Assembly: GCA_009792885.1 (NCBI GenBank)
Contig: WMCF01000110.1
Coordinates: forward strand, 1,590,565 to 1,654,564
Direction of reading: 5' to 3'
From: Eremophila alpestris peregrina
Taxonomy: Eukaryota > Chordata > Aves > Passeriformes > Alaudidae
DNA: 64,000 nt
Positions within the stretch are counted from its first letter, which is position 1. Each line of letters starts with the position of its first letter. The translations under genes were made by a program, and so were the position numbers. The notes below the pieces were generated by a model that worked only from the letters and a program-made list of their open reading frames with translations, had not been told where the DNA came from and did not search any database. Below, piece by piece: positions 37,498 through 50,052 of the stretch.

Positions 37498-40400
37498 GAG
37501 AGAAAGGAAAGATGCCTAGTCTTATGCATTCAGTTTCTCATCTGTAGTTGTCACGTATGTTACTTGATGGCTGTTGAATGTGAGTGGGCAATACCCAGTT
37601 AGCACTTTCAGTTCAATCTGAATTTTATTTATACAAGTTTGTATGTCTGTTTATGTGATTTCTGTGAAGTTAGAACCCTGAAAGAAGAATTAAATCTGGT
37701 TTGTGTAGCTTATATACATACACATCCCACACATATAATAAAATCATGATTGATTAAGCAAGATATAAGTGCTTGAGAGGTAAAAAGTTTTCCCAGAGAT
37801 ATGAGTACAGTACTTAAAAAACAAATTCTGTCTGCCTTAAAATGTTTTAGTGAAAGTCTGGGCTGTCTCTGAGTAAGCAGATGATAACAGCTGGTGTTCC
37901 AGGGCACGTAGGAATGCGCTGGTGTAGCCCTTCACCAGCAGATGTCAGTGGAGGAACCTCTCTGGGTTTGAAGCCTGAGCTGAGACCTTTCAGTTTACAG
38001 CTAGTCCGTGCATACAAAAAGAAAAGAAAGAAAGGCTTCATTTTCCTGCGTGTTTTTCTTCAAATAGTTCTTTCACAAACTGAGGAAAAGTAATACTCCC
38101 TGCTACATACCTACCATCCAACTCTAGCGTCTCTAGATGAGTGCATGCTTTTTGGGATCTGATTGAGTTTAAATTCCACTCTAATCTGAGAACACAATGG
38201 ACCAATGAACTCTGTGAAACTCCATTGTGTAAACAGTCATACTCTTTCCAGCCTGCCGACTGTTTGGTAAGCTGGTATCCTGGTTACATTTCAGTTCTTA
38301 TTCCTAAAAAGGATCAGCTCTAACATAGTTTGTCTTTGCAGCATCAGCAGAACAAGGCCCTTGTAAACTTAAAGTACCCAGTTTCAGTCTCTGGCATAAA
38401 AAGTTCCTGATAAGAACCTCTGCAACAAAAATTATCTTCTCTGAATTTGCACAGAGCATGGACAAAACTTGCATGTAGATGACATTTAAGGATATACAGC
38501 ATGTAATACCATTAGACCAGTCATTTTGTAGTGCCAAGCAAAAGGTTCATAAAGAAAGCCCATGCTAAATAGTTTCTACTTTACTGGTAAGACAAATATC
38601 TAACATCAACACTCAGTGTTCACCTTGAAATCTCAGCCCAGGGTGATCATATTTATGATTTCAAATGTTTTTAAATAATGGGAGGTTTCAGTTTTTGGAA
38701 TTCGTACTCTTTTCAGGTTGACTAAATGTCTTGAATGAATTCCACTGTTATTATGCTACATAAGAAGTATTGTGTTCTTTCTTCATTTAAAGTATTTGAT
38801 TTACTTCATGGTTTTTACTTGATCTTCCATCCCCATGTGGTAAATACAGCAGTTTGATTCATCTTCTCTGTTACAGTCAGGTTTCCTTTCTAAAACAATT
38901 AAATATCAAAAAATCAAAGTAACTTGTTTAAACAATTGCTGTTTTTCCCAGGACCTTCAAGCACCTTTTGGATATTAGGATCTGGCTCAATAAAAAGGTT
39001 AAATGTGAATACAAATTTAATTCAAATCTTAATCTTGACTTTGTTATTGTATCTCTGTATGTTGATTTTTACTCCTGCCATACTCTGGCAGTGTTTGTTG
39101 GTTTCTCAAGAGCTTGGGTCATGCAGTGCCAGTGAACACAGGTTCCCTCCATGACCCAAACACCAAAACCAGGTGTAAGGATCATGATGCAGCTCATCCT
39201 CTTTTCTCCTGGGTCATAGGGCATGGGTCCTAGTCTGGCCCCTACCAGGACTTTTTCCAGACCTCTGCAGACATCCTTGACTAGTCCTACCTTCTGCACA
39301 GGTTCTGTGGAACGAACTCCATATTCAAGATTGCAGTCTGACTTCCTACAGCAAAGCAGCATCTCACTGCTGCCTGCTTTACAGTACTTCTTTTCTGATT
39401 GAGGGCTGGTGGATGGAAGTGTGCTAAGAGAAAACTTTGTAAAAATGGAATAGCAGCATAGAAAAAGATGAAGAAACTCAAAAAGAATTAAACTACTCTT
39501 TTCTCTTGTTGAACAAATGAAAACCTGGAATGTCAGTTGAGGCAGAAAAAAGAGATGCACTGTAAACCTGATAAAAACTAGAAAATATTTTTCAATATGA
39601 AAGGCAAATCATTGCCTCTCCCGGCATACCCTTTTCAGGGCTGTTTTGAGCCAGATGTCATTCCCTCGTAACTACCTTGAACTGCATGTAGTTACAGATC
39701 TGCTTCTGCCCACAACAAATTACTTCCCTCATCATTTGTAAATGACACCGCTGCAGGATCATGCCTGAAAGTAATTTGTATTGAAATCCTCATGCCTCAT
39801 TATACTGATATGCCACTCTCAACAAATTTAAAGCCTAGACACCCTAAAGCCCTCAAAACTCATACATTGTATAGAATTTGTTCTACAGCTCAAGGAGAGG
39901 AGCTGAAAAAACCACTGAAGTTTAAAATTCCAACAGATCTGTTGTGACAAAATGGTCTGAAAAACATTTGCATTTCATAAAAACTAGTGCAGGATTATGC
40001 ATCTGCATACCAAACAATTCAAACCTCCCCCACAAAAGAAGCCCAAATGGAATCCCCATCCACAAATAGGAATCAGAAAGCTAGCAGAAGTCCTATGACA
40101 AAAGGATGGAGAAGGTAGCCTCCAGAGGTCTCTTCTAGACATGTTTTGGAGGTTCCTTTGGACCAAACTCTAGTATTGTCTTCCAGCAGTTTATGCACTA
40201 GTTTATGCCAAATATGGATTCAAAGAGTATTTGGTCAGCATCTTTTCTCATGTTGAAATTATTGTCCTATTAAGACAGCTGGAATTATAGTTTAACTTGG
40301 AAATTATCATTAAAAATCAATTCTTTATGAGGAAGTCCTTGAAAATGCCAGACTCTAACAACCAGACCCAGTCTTGAACCAGTCTTAGCCAGGCCTTGAT

Positions 40401-40702
40401 TTATTCTTTTCTGATTTCAAGGCAACTTCTAAATAACTATTGTACCATTTATTGGGCCAAAAATGTGAATGACAGTGGAATTATGAAAAAGCATTTCTGG
40501 ATGGTACAAAGCTATGCCAGCTAATGTTATAATCCATGGATTCAGAATGGCAGACTAGTGAGAGGAAACTTGCCACGTGGTTGTGGGGTGGGGAAACATT
40601 TCAATAATCAGAATAAAGCAGAGTGGCACAGGGTATCTCCATTTTTGTGTCACAATTTTACTCTCACTGATTCTAATTTTTGTTCTTTTTTCTCTGTTTC
40701 AG

Positions 40703-40821
40703 GTGCAGGTCTCAGTGTCAGTGATAACGAGTCTTGCCATGGCAGCCAGGACGGTGGCAGCATGGCTAACTCCCAGATCGTAGAGCTTAGAAGAATACCC
40801 ATAGCTGACACTCACCTCTAA
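40703..40821 (+). CDS. ADGRV1: ADGRV1 last coding exon with PDZ-binding C-terminus and stop
   Basis: Terminal coding exon. The acceptor is tttttctctgtttcag (40702). Its first two bases complete the split Gly codon of the previous exon, then follow AGLSVSDNES and QIVELRRIPIADTHL, ending at TAA 40819-40821. The last four residues, DTHL, form a class I PDZ ligand (Thr at -2, Leu at 0). In the known protein this end binds PDZ proteins of the Usher complex such as whirlin and harmonin. Joining the four exons gives one uninterrupted frame of about 202 residues, so this copy looks functional. The same open frame runs upstream to 40558 only by chance. Confidence 0.96.
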
Positions 40822-41158
40822 CTCCACAGCTTGCTTGGGTTTTTGTTGTTGTTGTGGTTTTTTATCCAAGCCTCAGTATTTTTATATTTGTACTTCCTTT
40901 TGCACTAAAACACTATGTGAAACTGTAGTAGAATGCTGTTATCTTTACTGAATGTTTAACAAGAAATGTTTGCTTGAGGTTTTCTATATCAGAAAAAAAC
41001 TGTAAATTTTTTACAGTGGGTGAGCATCAATAGATACTGTGGCGATTGGCCTAGATTTGTATCTTGTAACTAGATGATACATTTCATAAACTGTAGCTTT
41101 TTTAAATTAACCTGTATATTAACACTGATTAATAAAGCAGTAGAGTCTGTTTGATACA
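40822..41158 (+). other. ADGRV1: ADGRV1 3' UTR
   Basis: Sequence from the stop codon to the expected cleavage site, about 20 bases after AATAAA. It is AT-rich, with a GTT-repeat stretch near 40842-40858 and T-rich runs. The 3' end is inferred from the poly(A) signal and the T/G-rich sequence after it; there is no transcript evidence. A longer alternative 3' UTR using a later signal is possible. Confidence 0.75.
41131..41136 (+). terminator. ADGRV1: ADGRV1 poly(A) signal AATAAA
   Basis: Canonical AATAAA about 310 bases after the stop codon, followed by a likely cleavage region near 41150-41160 (gatacaaa) and then a T-rich downstream element (gtctgttatttct). Confidence 0.8.
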
Positions 41159-43617
41159 AACCAGTCTGTTATTTCTCCTTACTGTTTACGAGGATGAAAG
41201 GTGATGCAGACACCCTGTTGGATAGGAAAGCGTTCTAGTGGCACAATTTTTCTGTTTCCTATGCTGTACTCTTCTCGCTGTTTTCTGAGTACCCAAATCT
41301 GTGAACAAATTGAAATAAAGACACAAGCCTTGAGCCAAAGAGCTTGAAATTTAAATTGTGAATGATAAATATGCGATGATCTGAAACACACAGAAGGAAG
41401 GGGAGATGAAGAACAAGAGTGAAACCACTAGCAGCTGTGTGCTTCTAACTTCTTTACCTTGCTGGTTTCATAATATTAAGTTCTCTCACTCTTTCCACAG
41501 TCAAAAATAATAATTCAGCCAAATAGCTGAATTTTCTGTTGATTTCCATGTAGATATTCCTGTTCTGATTGAAGTGTTCAAGTATTGCATTACAGAGTTA
41601 GATCAGTAATCTGGGGCCATAAATGAGCAAGAAAAGTTCCTCCCTTGAAAGAAAAAAGTAACAGAACAGAAATGTATTTCAGAGCTGAGGGGGGAAGCAA
41701 GCTGATCTTGTAGGAATTACAAACTCTGCTTGTGCACAGACAGTCTGTAAGAAAAGCACATTAAATCAGAATACCAAGGGAATTTTCTTCTGAATGTTTC
41801 TCAGTGTAGCATAGATGTACAATAAATGAGAAAGCAATTCTTATATACCTTCCTCAGGAACTTGCCTAAAGGCTTCGCACTGGGTAAGCCCTGAGCAGCA
41901 ACCTCTCCCTTTAAAAGAAAGCTTTTCTTATAGAAATCTTTCCATGAATTTATTTAGAATGATGTGCTAATTTTGCTCTATCTAATTAACTGTTGAGCCT
42001 AAAAAAGGCCAAAACCAACAGAATAAATAAATCCTACTTCTGTGTCACAGTTCTATAACAGCTAATAGGACTGTGCAGCTTGTAGTCATCACCTGTATCC
42101 AACAGAGACACCAACTTAAAGGTGTGATGCTGCAAAAGCCTTGACACACACAGGAAACTATTTCTAGTCAGGAAAGCCCTTAAACAAGTGCTTTTTAAAT
42201 ATATATTTGAATTGAGAAATAAGAATATATCTGTATATAACTAGTATATGATCTGCTATATTGAGACTAAAATTTCTGACTCTCAGGAATTTTGTTGCCT
42301 CTTTATACCGGTCATGGTATAGAGGGGACAAAGCTGAGTCTTTTTGGTAAATGTCAAAAGTTAATGTAAAGTTGAAGGTGGGAGTGGGAGACAGTGCATG
42401 AGTCTGTCCTCACTGTGGGAAGTGCACAGGGCAGTCAGGAAGACACTGAGCAGATGGGGCAGCTGTTAATATTGAGTGCAGTGCATCATAATGCATGTAT
42501 AAATGCATACAGATATGCAAAAGTGAGCCACCGAAACAAATGTTATAATTCATTTTTTTTGCCCAAAATACACCTGATGAAATGGGACTTCTGAGCACTT
42601 GAGTGAACTGCAAGTATCATTGAAATATGTCAGTCTAGAGTTAAAATTAGTTTTGGATATTTTGCAATATGACACTTTTTTTGTTTTCCTCACAGGAAAC
42701 CTGGCTCATTCTTCCTGAATAAACTGAGATGAAGTAAACCTTGTTAGTGCTGATCCTTCTTATCTACTCACTAAAGGCTTAATGTGAATCCTGGCCCTGC
42801 AGAGCTATTGCAACACTTGCTCGGTGGTGAGCAAGTCAGGGCTGTAACAGATGTTTCATTACTCACAGTACATGCTACTACATGCCATGAGAAAGCTTAT
42901 AAAAGAGGATGTTTGTTTGATTTGACTCATCACCATAAATGTTAATACTTTATGTCACTTCAACTTGTTGCACAACTTGCCTGGTTAGGGATTTACTGTA
43001 AATGCATCAGCATTTTCAGAGCAGATCAGTAGGATGGCAGCTGCTGCCAGCATTTTCTGAATTTTAAATCTCTAGGTGGTGCTCACATGGTTTAAGGTCA
43101 TGAGATGAATTTGTTATTGTTCTAAAACCAGTCCTTTTTTTAGCAGGAAATGTTCTGTCTATGGGAGATTCACTGGTTTAATAAAACGAGTCTCTCTAAG
43201 CCCCTTATTGCTGTTCCTTGGACAGGCAAAGAGAGAGACAGGAGGAGGGCAGCTGTGTGCTGTGGGGCAGGTGTGCCCAACAGCCACACCTGGGCAGGAC
43301 CAGCGCCTTTACACTTGGCATGACTTAACCCAACCAGACTGAGAGCCTCCTGCGGCTCCTTGATCTCAGGAATTATTTAAAATTTGATTGAGAGTGTAAA
43401 CATTTCTTTGTTTCTATGAGGTGAAATAATCCGCAGCTAGGTGTCTTTCAAACCAGGCATTACCACACAGCCCTGCCATGCTGGCTGACTCATACAAGCC
43501 TTTGCTTTGCCCCTCTGTAGGGAAAAACACTTGCTGCCATTTCTGTTTGCTTCTAAAAAAAGATCATTTCTCTCCAGGAAGCCATTTTAAGTGTTTTGTA
43601 GGGTAGAAGTTAGCTGT

Positions 43618-43892
43618 TAGTTAATATTTACTGTATTTAATATTAATACTTAATATTAAACAACAGTATTTACTACCATATTTAACTGAATGTATCTATA
43701 CTATATTTCAATTATTATTATTGATATAAGAAGATAATATGCTCTATGCAGTACTATAATGTTATCTAATGGTTTATAATTTATTATATTTCTTATATTT
43801 ATATTATTTTATTAAATAATATATGTTATAATATTTATCTATTCTATTATATTAAAATATGTTATAATTTATTATTATATAGCAATACTTAA
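43618..43892. repeat. AT-rich low-complexity region
   Basis: Nearly pure A/T with repeated TTAATATT, ATTATTAT and TATATT words and several short palindromes. It contains no open frame of interest. Confidence 0.85.
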
Positions 43893-45276
43893 TATCTAGC
43901 TTTTTTCAGTTCAGTGTGTGAAAGAGGTCCCTTTTCCAGACAAATTTCACTTAAAAGCACTTACATATATATGCATATCAGATAGATGAAAGGATGTGTT
44001 TCAGGAGTTTGTTACTGCTCACATGCCAATATAATTCACTTTGTTTGAAAGATGTCTGGATGTATTTCACACTCAAATGCATAACTGGTGAAAAATGCTA
44101 GGTTCAACAGACATGTTTTAGGTGATATTTTAGAGAAAGATACTGGTTTCACCTTTCTTGCTGTACAGCAAAAATAAAGCTCCATGTCAGTGGCTTGAAC
44201 AGAAATAGTCCGATTAATAATTTTTTAGAACGCAGCTGAGGGCCCCAATACATTAATGTTCTGTCTCTACCATGCAAATGCTTAGCTCTCCAGTATTCTA
44301 CATCTAAAGTCATCCTGCTGAGGACTCTGCAGTGAGAGCTTTGATCTGCAAAGGATTAGATTATACTGGGAGCTTTACAGTAATAAAGTGCCTATGTGCT
44401 CAACATAAAATTATGTTAAATAGAGTGATCATGTCAGGATCATGGTTAGATGAGAAAATGGCTTAAATTCAGGCATATCCTGCTGTCAGATGCATTTCAC
44501 TATATCTTGGTTTATGCTCTGACCCTTGGGCTGCTATTGTAGATTCTATTTCACCAGCACTAGTGTAAATGACTAAGAAATCAGAATTTATTTCAAATTT
44601 GCTGGCAGCAGAATTTGCTCCTGTGTTACTTCTACTGACAGTAACGTGTGAAAGTAGCATATGCAAGTTTGGGCTTATCTGCTCAATATGTTATTCTGTT
44701 AATTTTCACAGAAAAACATTCAAGGAGAATTTCCACTTCTAATTTCATCATTCAAAATTATCTTCTCTACAGTAAATACATTGTAATAAATACAGTGTAG
44801 CGCTGGTACACAATCAATAAATGGAAATAATTACAATGTAATACTCAAGCATTATTGAACTAAACACCTGGTACTAATATTATGCTGAAACTGAGAAGAC
44901 AGTTTGTGTAAACTAGCCTAAACGTTAGGCCAAAAACCCTAAGAGTGCTTTTGCTTGGTTGGTTTTATTCAAGTCAAAGTTGTGTTTAAGATACTTACAG
45001 CATTTTTACAAGACTACAAGATTTGGAGGAAAATATATATTCCAATGTCTCATAACAATGTCTGATTTTGACTGGAGCTTTTCCCCAACTCAGCAGGTAG
45101 GCTTTGAAGATGGTGTGATCATGTTTGTGCTGTAGCACCTCTGATCTGAACTCACAGTGCCTTTATCCAGTGAAACTCTAACTCCCAAGAGCTGTCTTCT
45201 TCAGTATGCTTTCACTCTTCATGAGCAATTACATGTCACCATGTGCAGACAGACAAAATAATTATAGGACACAATA

Positions 45277-45358
45277 ATATATAGATATGGATGTACATAC
45301 AGGTATTGATATAGGAAGATATAGCAAGAGATATAGCTAGAGATAAAGAGATTATGAG

Positions 45359-45407
<49 letters not shown>

Positions 45408-45425
45408 TGGAGATCGATAGATGTA
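45277..45425. repeat. (ATAG)n microsatellite with degenerate flanks
   Basis: Perfect ATAG core at 45361-45407 (about 12 units) flanked on both sides by degenerate gatata/agatat words. The Tyr/Leu/Ser/Ile repeat frame on the minus strand is an artefact. Confidence 0.96.
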
Positions 45426-47105
45426 TAATAAGAATAAATTCTGTTTCAGTCTTGGAGCTAAAACATTGTGATTATGACACGGGTTTCTCTGAAATTTTTT
45501 ACGTCCTCTGCTTTGCAATTCCTGACCCAAATTTAAGCTTGTGATTTCCTAGTTACTTAACTGGAAAGAGTCAGGCATGGGATATAGAGTTGTTAGAAGG
45601 AGGGCTAGGTAAGGGGATGCCCAAAATCTTCCTTTGCACTAAGCCTCACATAGCTCACAAGCCATGTGATAGATGTGCTGCACAACCCACAGCCTGCTTG
45701 TGCCTTGGGTCTGTCTGTTCCCCATGGTAGGGAAGCAGAGGCACAAAGATTTACCATCTGACAAGGACCAGGTGCATGAATGCATTCCTGCTTGATGTGC
45801 ACGAAGGACCATCATTCTTTTTGGTTTGAGAGAACAGCATGTCCCGGAGATTGGGAGAGGGCAAAAGAAAAAGAATGGCCAAACACTGACCTCAGTCCAA
45901 ATCCTTGATGAATACTGACAAAGGGAGGCAGTGAGAGTTGTTTCTCCTTGCATGTGTGCAGGAGGATGACGCTACTAGCTCCCCTCCAATGCTGTGGCAC
46001 ACGAGCAGCATCTGCACAAGTTACTGAAACAGGACTTGGTCTTTACTGCTTCAGAGCCTAAATGAGAGCTGTTTGAGTCTGTTCTCCATGTCACAGATGC
46101 CGTTCACTCCTTTTAGCAGGAATCTAAAAATACCCCATCAATTAACTTTTTTCTGCTGAAGAAGTGACCTTCCTCTCTGAGCTTCTGTACGCCCAGCACC
46201 TCAGTTACCCACATTACTTCCCAAAGAGACTCACTACTCACTTATTCCTTCCAATTGTAAGGACATAATGCCAATTAAGAATCTTCTGATTTTCTGTCCT
46301 GTAAGGAGTAACAGGTTTCCTTCTAATTTTTTATTGTTCTGCAGTTGCTGTGTTTTGTGCCTTCTCTTGGTTAAGGTCCTAAGAAGCCATGTCCTACTGC
46401 AGTAAAATACACTTGAGAGGGTCCTCATGATTGAACATGGGCTTATTTTGGCTATCCAGGTGGCACAGTTCCCTGGTCAATGTGACTCCACCCACGTGGA
46501 TCCTTTGTCCAGCTATTGTCTGCTGTACATTTAATAAATCCCATTTTAACTGGGACTTCCTGCAAGTTTTGGAACATGCATGGTCAGTCCTAGAGCCATA
46601 AATGATTGCAGATGAATATAAGCAAAGAGGACAAACTTCTGAGTGCTTCTTTGTCTTCCTTATTCTTTTGTTTTTAATCATCCACTTGCTTCTTACTGTT
46701 CTCACAATGTGATGCTCTGCTTTCTGGTGCATCAGTGTGAAATGACCCAGAGTACCCAAGGCAAGTGCTGTGATCCTTCTCTGAGGTTCATTCTTGCATC
46801 TTGAGAGCCAGATTTAATAAGAATGATTTTACTTTGCAGACCTAAGGGGCTTTTTAGAGTTAAGAGTGTATTTATTCCTTAAATTAATTGCTGGCAGAAG
46901 CCCACTATTGCACATTGGAAGACCTGATCCTTAAAGGACTAAGGATTAGGATTAGAATATCTCACATCCTGATTTTAGGTGTACTGAAGATTAGGATAAG
47001 GTCTGACCTATGGCAGTCGTGTGGACCCCTGCTGTGTCAACAGCAAGGAACCAGCCTGCCTACCTTAAAAGTCACGCTCAGCTGCAGAGTGCAGAGCAAG
47101 AACGA

Positions 47106-47138
47106 GCCAGGCAAATGCCAGGCAAATGCCAGGCAGTT
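47106..47138. repeat. 11-base tandem repeat GCCAGGCAAAT, three units
   Basis: Two perfect units and a third with changed end (gccaggcagtt). Confidence 0.9.
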
Positions 47139-47522
47139 ACTAACAAGCCTTTTGACTTGCAATGGAATGGCCCATTGCAAACACTGGGTGATTAATATTA
47201 AAGATAATCCTCGGAGCATGTAAAAGAATCCCATATAGCCTCAGGAGATGGACAGCTAAATCCTAGGAGCCAGTATACACAGTTATACCATCTGACCCCA
47301 GGGATACAGACCTTTTTTTTGAAAGCAGCATGCTTTAGAGGAGAAACTAAATGGAAAAACTTGCTCTTCTAACTCAGAAAAAGAGCCTTGAATGTTCATG
47401 AAAACAATATTTTATTCAAAAGAAACAAAAGTTAAGGTTTTCTCCTCATGTAATTGAGGAGATTTTAAAATGTCATAGCTTCCTGAAAGTGTGTGAATTA
47501 GAAAAGAACTATAATGTGCATT

Positions 47523-47540
47523 TATATATATATATAATAT
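47523..47540. repeat. (TA)n microsatellite
   Basis: Short TA run, about eight units. Confidence 0.85.
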
Positions 47541-48650
47541 CTATTTATGCCCTCAGAATAACTGTTATAATTAATATTTTTTGCAGAAGTACCAGCTGAC
47601 AAAAAGAAGTGTTTTACATATCGTATGAAGTAAGTTAACACCTAGATCATAAGACTCACAGTGCCTGTATACCACAATTGGTCAGAATTCATTAGCTCTA
47701 ATTTAGCTGCTTTTTATTTTAATCTGATGTCTACTCTAAAAAGAAAATTCTTGTGTTGAAACTAATTAAAGCCCTTTTTTTCCTCTTTATCTTATACAAG
47801 TATTATATTTGTCTTACGATTTTTATTGCAGTGATGGCAATACATGTTTTGCTCAAAATTAAGTTCATAATTTCTAGTTTTCCTGGGGGAGGTGGAAATA
47901 AAGGCAGAATTACTTCATTGTAGCAGATAGAGACAGCTTCTCTATTGTGAGAAGTTCAGTATTTTATAAATTAAGTAAATAAATAAGCCTCTAAAGAAAT
48001 AATGCTTCTTGTATTTAGGAGGGGCAATTTGAAATTGGGATGTTTGCATGTCTGCTTTTCTGTAAAAGAATATAGAAAGATGAAAGGATAAGGGATATTT
48101 ACCCCCATTAAATATGAAAAATATGAAGAAGTGTGCCTTCCTATTAAGATCCATTCTAGGCCAAAACTGGATACAGGGAAAACAAATTCATAACAGTGGG
48201 AGTCATTGTCTTAGCCTGACTATTAGCAGCTGTAAGATTACACCTGCAGTGGCTGTTTTCGTTTGTTCTGGCAGGGTACAGTCAGCAGTGACTGCTCCAC
48301 TGCTCCTTAAGGTCAGATCCAGATCTAGCAGCTTCTCAGACAATGGCTCTAAACATCAGATTTCACTGATAGGAATTTATACTTCGTGTATACACGCATG
48401 GAACTCTGGTCTTAACTGAGTGATATTTTTCAATATAAGTAGTTTTTTAGCTTGCAGGTAGAAAAACTGTCTCTCCAGGTTTCAGTGTTCCTCAATTCAG
48501 AGTGAAACTGGGTTCTGTACAATCCCAGAAAATATGACAGGATATGATTATCAGTTTTAGAAAGACTTTACTCCATTGTGACTCTCTGCTTAAATTGGTA
48601 TCTGCCCACCATCCTGCGCATTGGCATACATCTGCTTCCAAACACAAAAA

Positions 48651-48955
48651 CTCAGAATAGCAGAATGGTTTGGAATGGAAGAGACCTTAAAATCATCTCA
48701 TTTCAATGCCCTGAAATGGGATTCCCTGCCATGGGCAGGGGTACCTCCCACAAGACCAGGTTTCTCAAAGTCCCGTTCAACCTGGCCTTGGACACTTCCA
48801 GGGGTGGGGCATCCACAACTTCTCTAAACAATCTCTGCCAATGCCTTGCCACCCGCACAAGGAAGAATTTCTTCCTAGTATGTAATCTCAATCTACACTT
48901 CTTCATCTTAAAGACTTTCCCTCTTTTCTTGTTACTACATGCTCTTGTAGTAACA
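48651..48955 (-). mobile_element. CR1 LINE 3' fragment
   Basis: Begins cagaatagcagaatggtttg and continues with ggaagagaccttaaaatcat, ttccctgccatgggcagggg, gcatccacaacttctctaaa and ggaagaatttcttcctagta: the complement of the CR1 3' end. It is 5' truncated at about 305 bases. Confidence 0.93.
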
Positions 48956-50052
48956 TGGGAGGTGACACCTGGCAGCTGTCCCTCCCACTGAGGAGAGTGG
49001 AAGATGCCTCAGCTCAGAAGGAGCCCATGAGCAGAGGTGTCACCTGCACTGATAAGCCAGATGTGGATAGCTGATCTTGTTTGCTGGCAGCCTTTGAGCT
49101 GTACCACAAGAGCTCCAGGCTTTTACTTGCCACCTGCCATTCCAATGTTCAAGCATCGGTGCACATAAGTGCCTGCTGCTCTTTTCTTTCCACCTCAGAA
49201 AGTGGAGGGTGTCTGAAAACGTGGCTCTTTTTTCTGACTAGGTCTTAATTATCATGAGGTTCACAATCCATGCCCCACATACACTAGATGTGCACACAGC
49301 ACCAGTCCCCCCCAGGAGGTATCTGTGTACAGCAGACGTAAAATGGGCTTTGTTACTGCAGCTTCCTTCAGGAGATCCTTGCTTTCCCTTCCCACGTGTC
49401 CACAGTGACAGCTTTGGGCAATGCTTAGGTGACAGCTTGAAACTTCTCTCTCTGACAGCCCTCATGGATGTTTATCTTAACTCTAGGGTCATGCTGTAGG
49501 GATGATCTTCCAGAGGACAATTGCTCCCATACAGTTTACAGGACTGGGTGGCACAGAGTTAAAATATTGCACTTGCCCCACACTTCATGTGTCTTGAAGC
49601 TGGAGACCTTGAAGAACTAGTTACACCTGATCAAATCCTGCCTTATACCTTCAGTGTGTGCAGTCTTATGGATCATGCAAGCTCCAGCTCTGTTCTGTAA
49701 GAAAATCTGCTGATTGTCTGGACCCCCACAGCCTGCATGTGAGCAGCATGTTGGAATCTGGTTTGGCATAAGTTGAGAGAGGGGACATGGAAGCTCCTGG
49801 CTGCGGCTCTTGTGGCCCAGCAGACAACAAAGGGAGAGAAAACTCCCTTGCTGGTGGCTGAGGATCTTTTCAGGCCTTATCTTTGGCCCATGGTAAGGAT
49901 ACCCAGGGCTCTCAGTGCATTGCAAAACACAGAATGCCTGTGCCCACAGCAGCACAACCCACAGCCCAAGACCAACAAAACCTCTCTTGTCTTCCTTGTA
50001 CGCACGACCTGAAGAGATTGTGGGTGTGAAGCTACCTCCACAATCTTTGATT
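48956..50052. other. Intergenic stretch between two CR1 copies
   Basis: GC-richer than the flanks. Open frames at 49254-49499 and 49617-50057 are not recognised and lack codon or domain signals. No repeat was identified. Confidence 0.5.

Larger units (their letters stand above)
32834..40702 (+). other. ADGRV1: ADGRV1 last intron (7869 bases)
   Basis: Phase 1 intron, donor gtgagt, acceptor tttcag. It contains a CR1 fragment, a 35-base poly(A) and a CAAA-type simple repeat. The remaining parts (33821-34670, 34707-37344, 37498-40702) show nothing recognisable; the longest open frame, on the minus strand at 39069-39560, has no known domain or splice context. Confidence 0.9.
41159..48650. other. 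Intergenic DNA downstream of ADGRV1
   Basis: No exon, RNA gene or recognisable transposon apart from the simple repeats listed. Composition is AT-rich, with a GC-richer patch near 43200-43360. The minus-strand frame at 46394-46759 (121 codons) has no recognisable domain. Confidence 0.6.

Noticed and set aside
37138..37529. Phe/Cys/Leu-rich minus-strand frame resembling a membrane protein
   Set aside because: Translation of the CAAA simple repeat.
39069..39560. 163-codon minus-strand frame in the last ADGRV1 intron
   Set aside because: No domain, no splice or promoter context, composition like its surroundings; length is compatible with chance.
45219..45530. Minus-strand frame with YLSI repeats
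   Set aside because: Translation of the ATAG microsatellite.
46394..46759. 121-codon minus-strand frame with several Cys and His
   Set aside because: Cys/His spacing does not fit a zinc finger, and no supporting gene structure was seen.
46930..47000. ggattaggattagaa words that recall telomere repeats
   Set aside because: Units are irregular and not TTAGGG; too short for an interstitial telomere.
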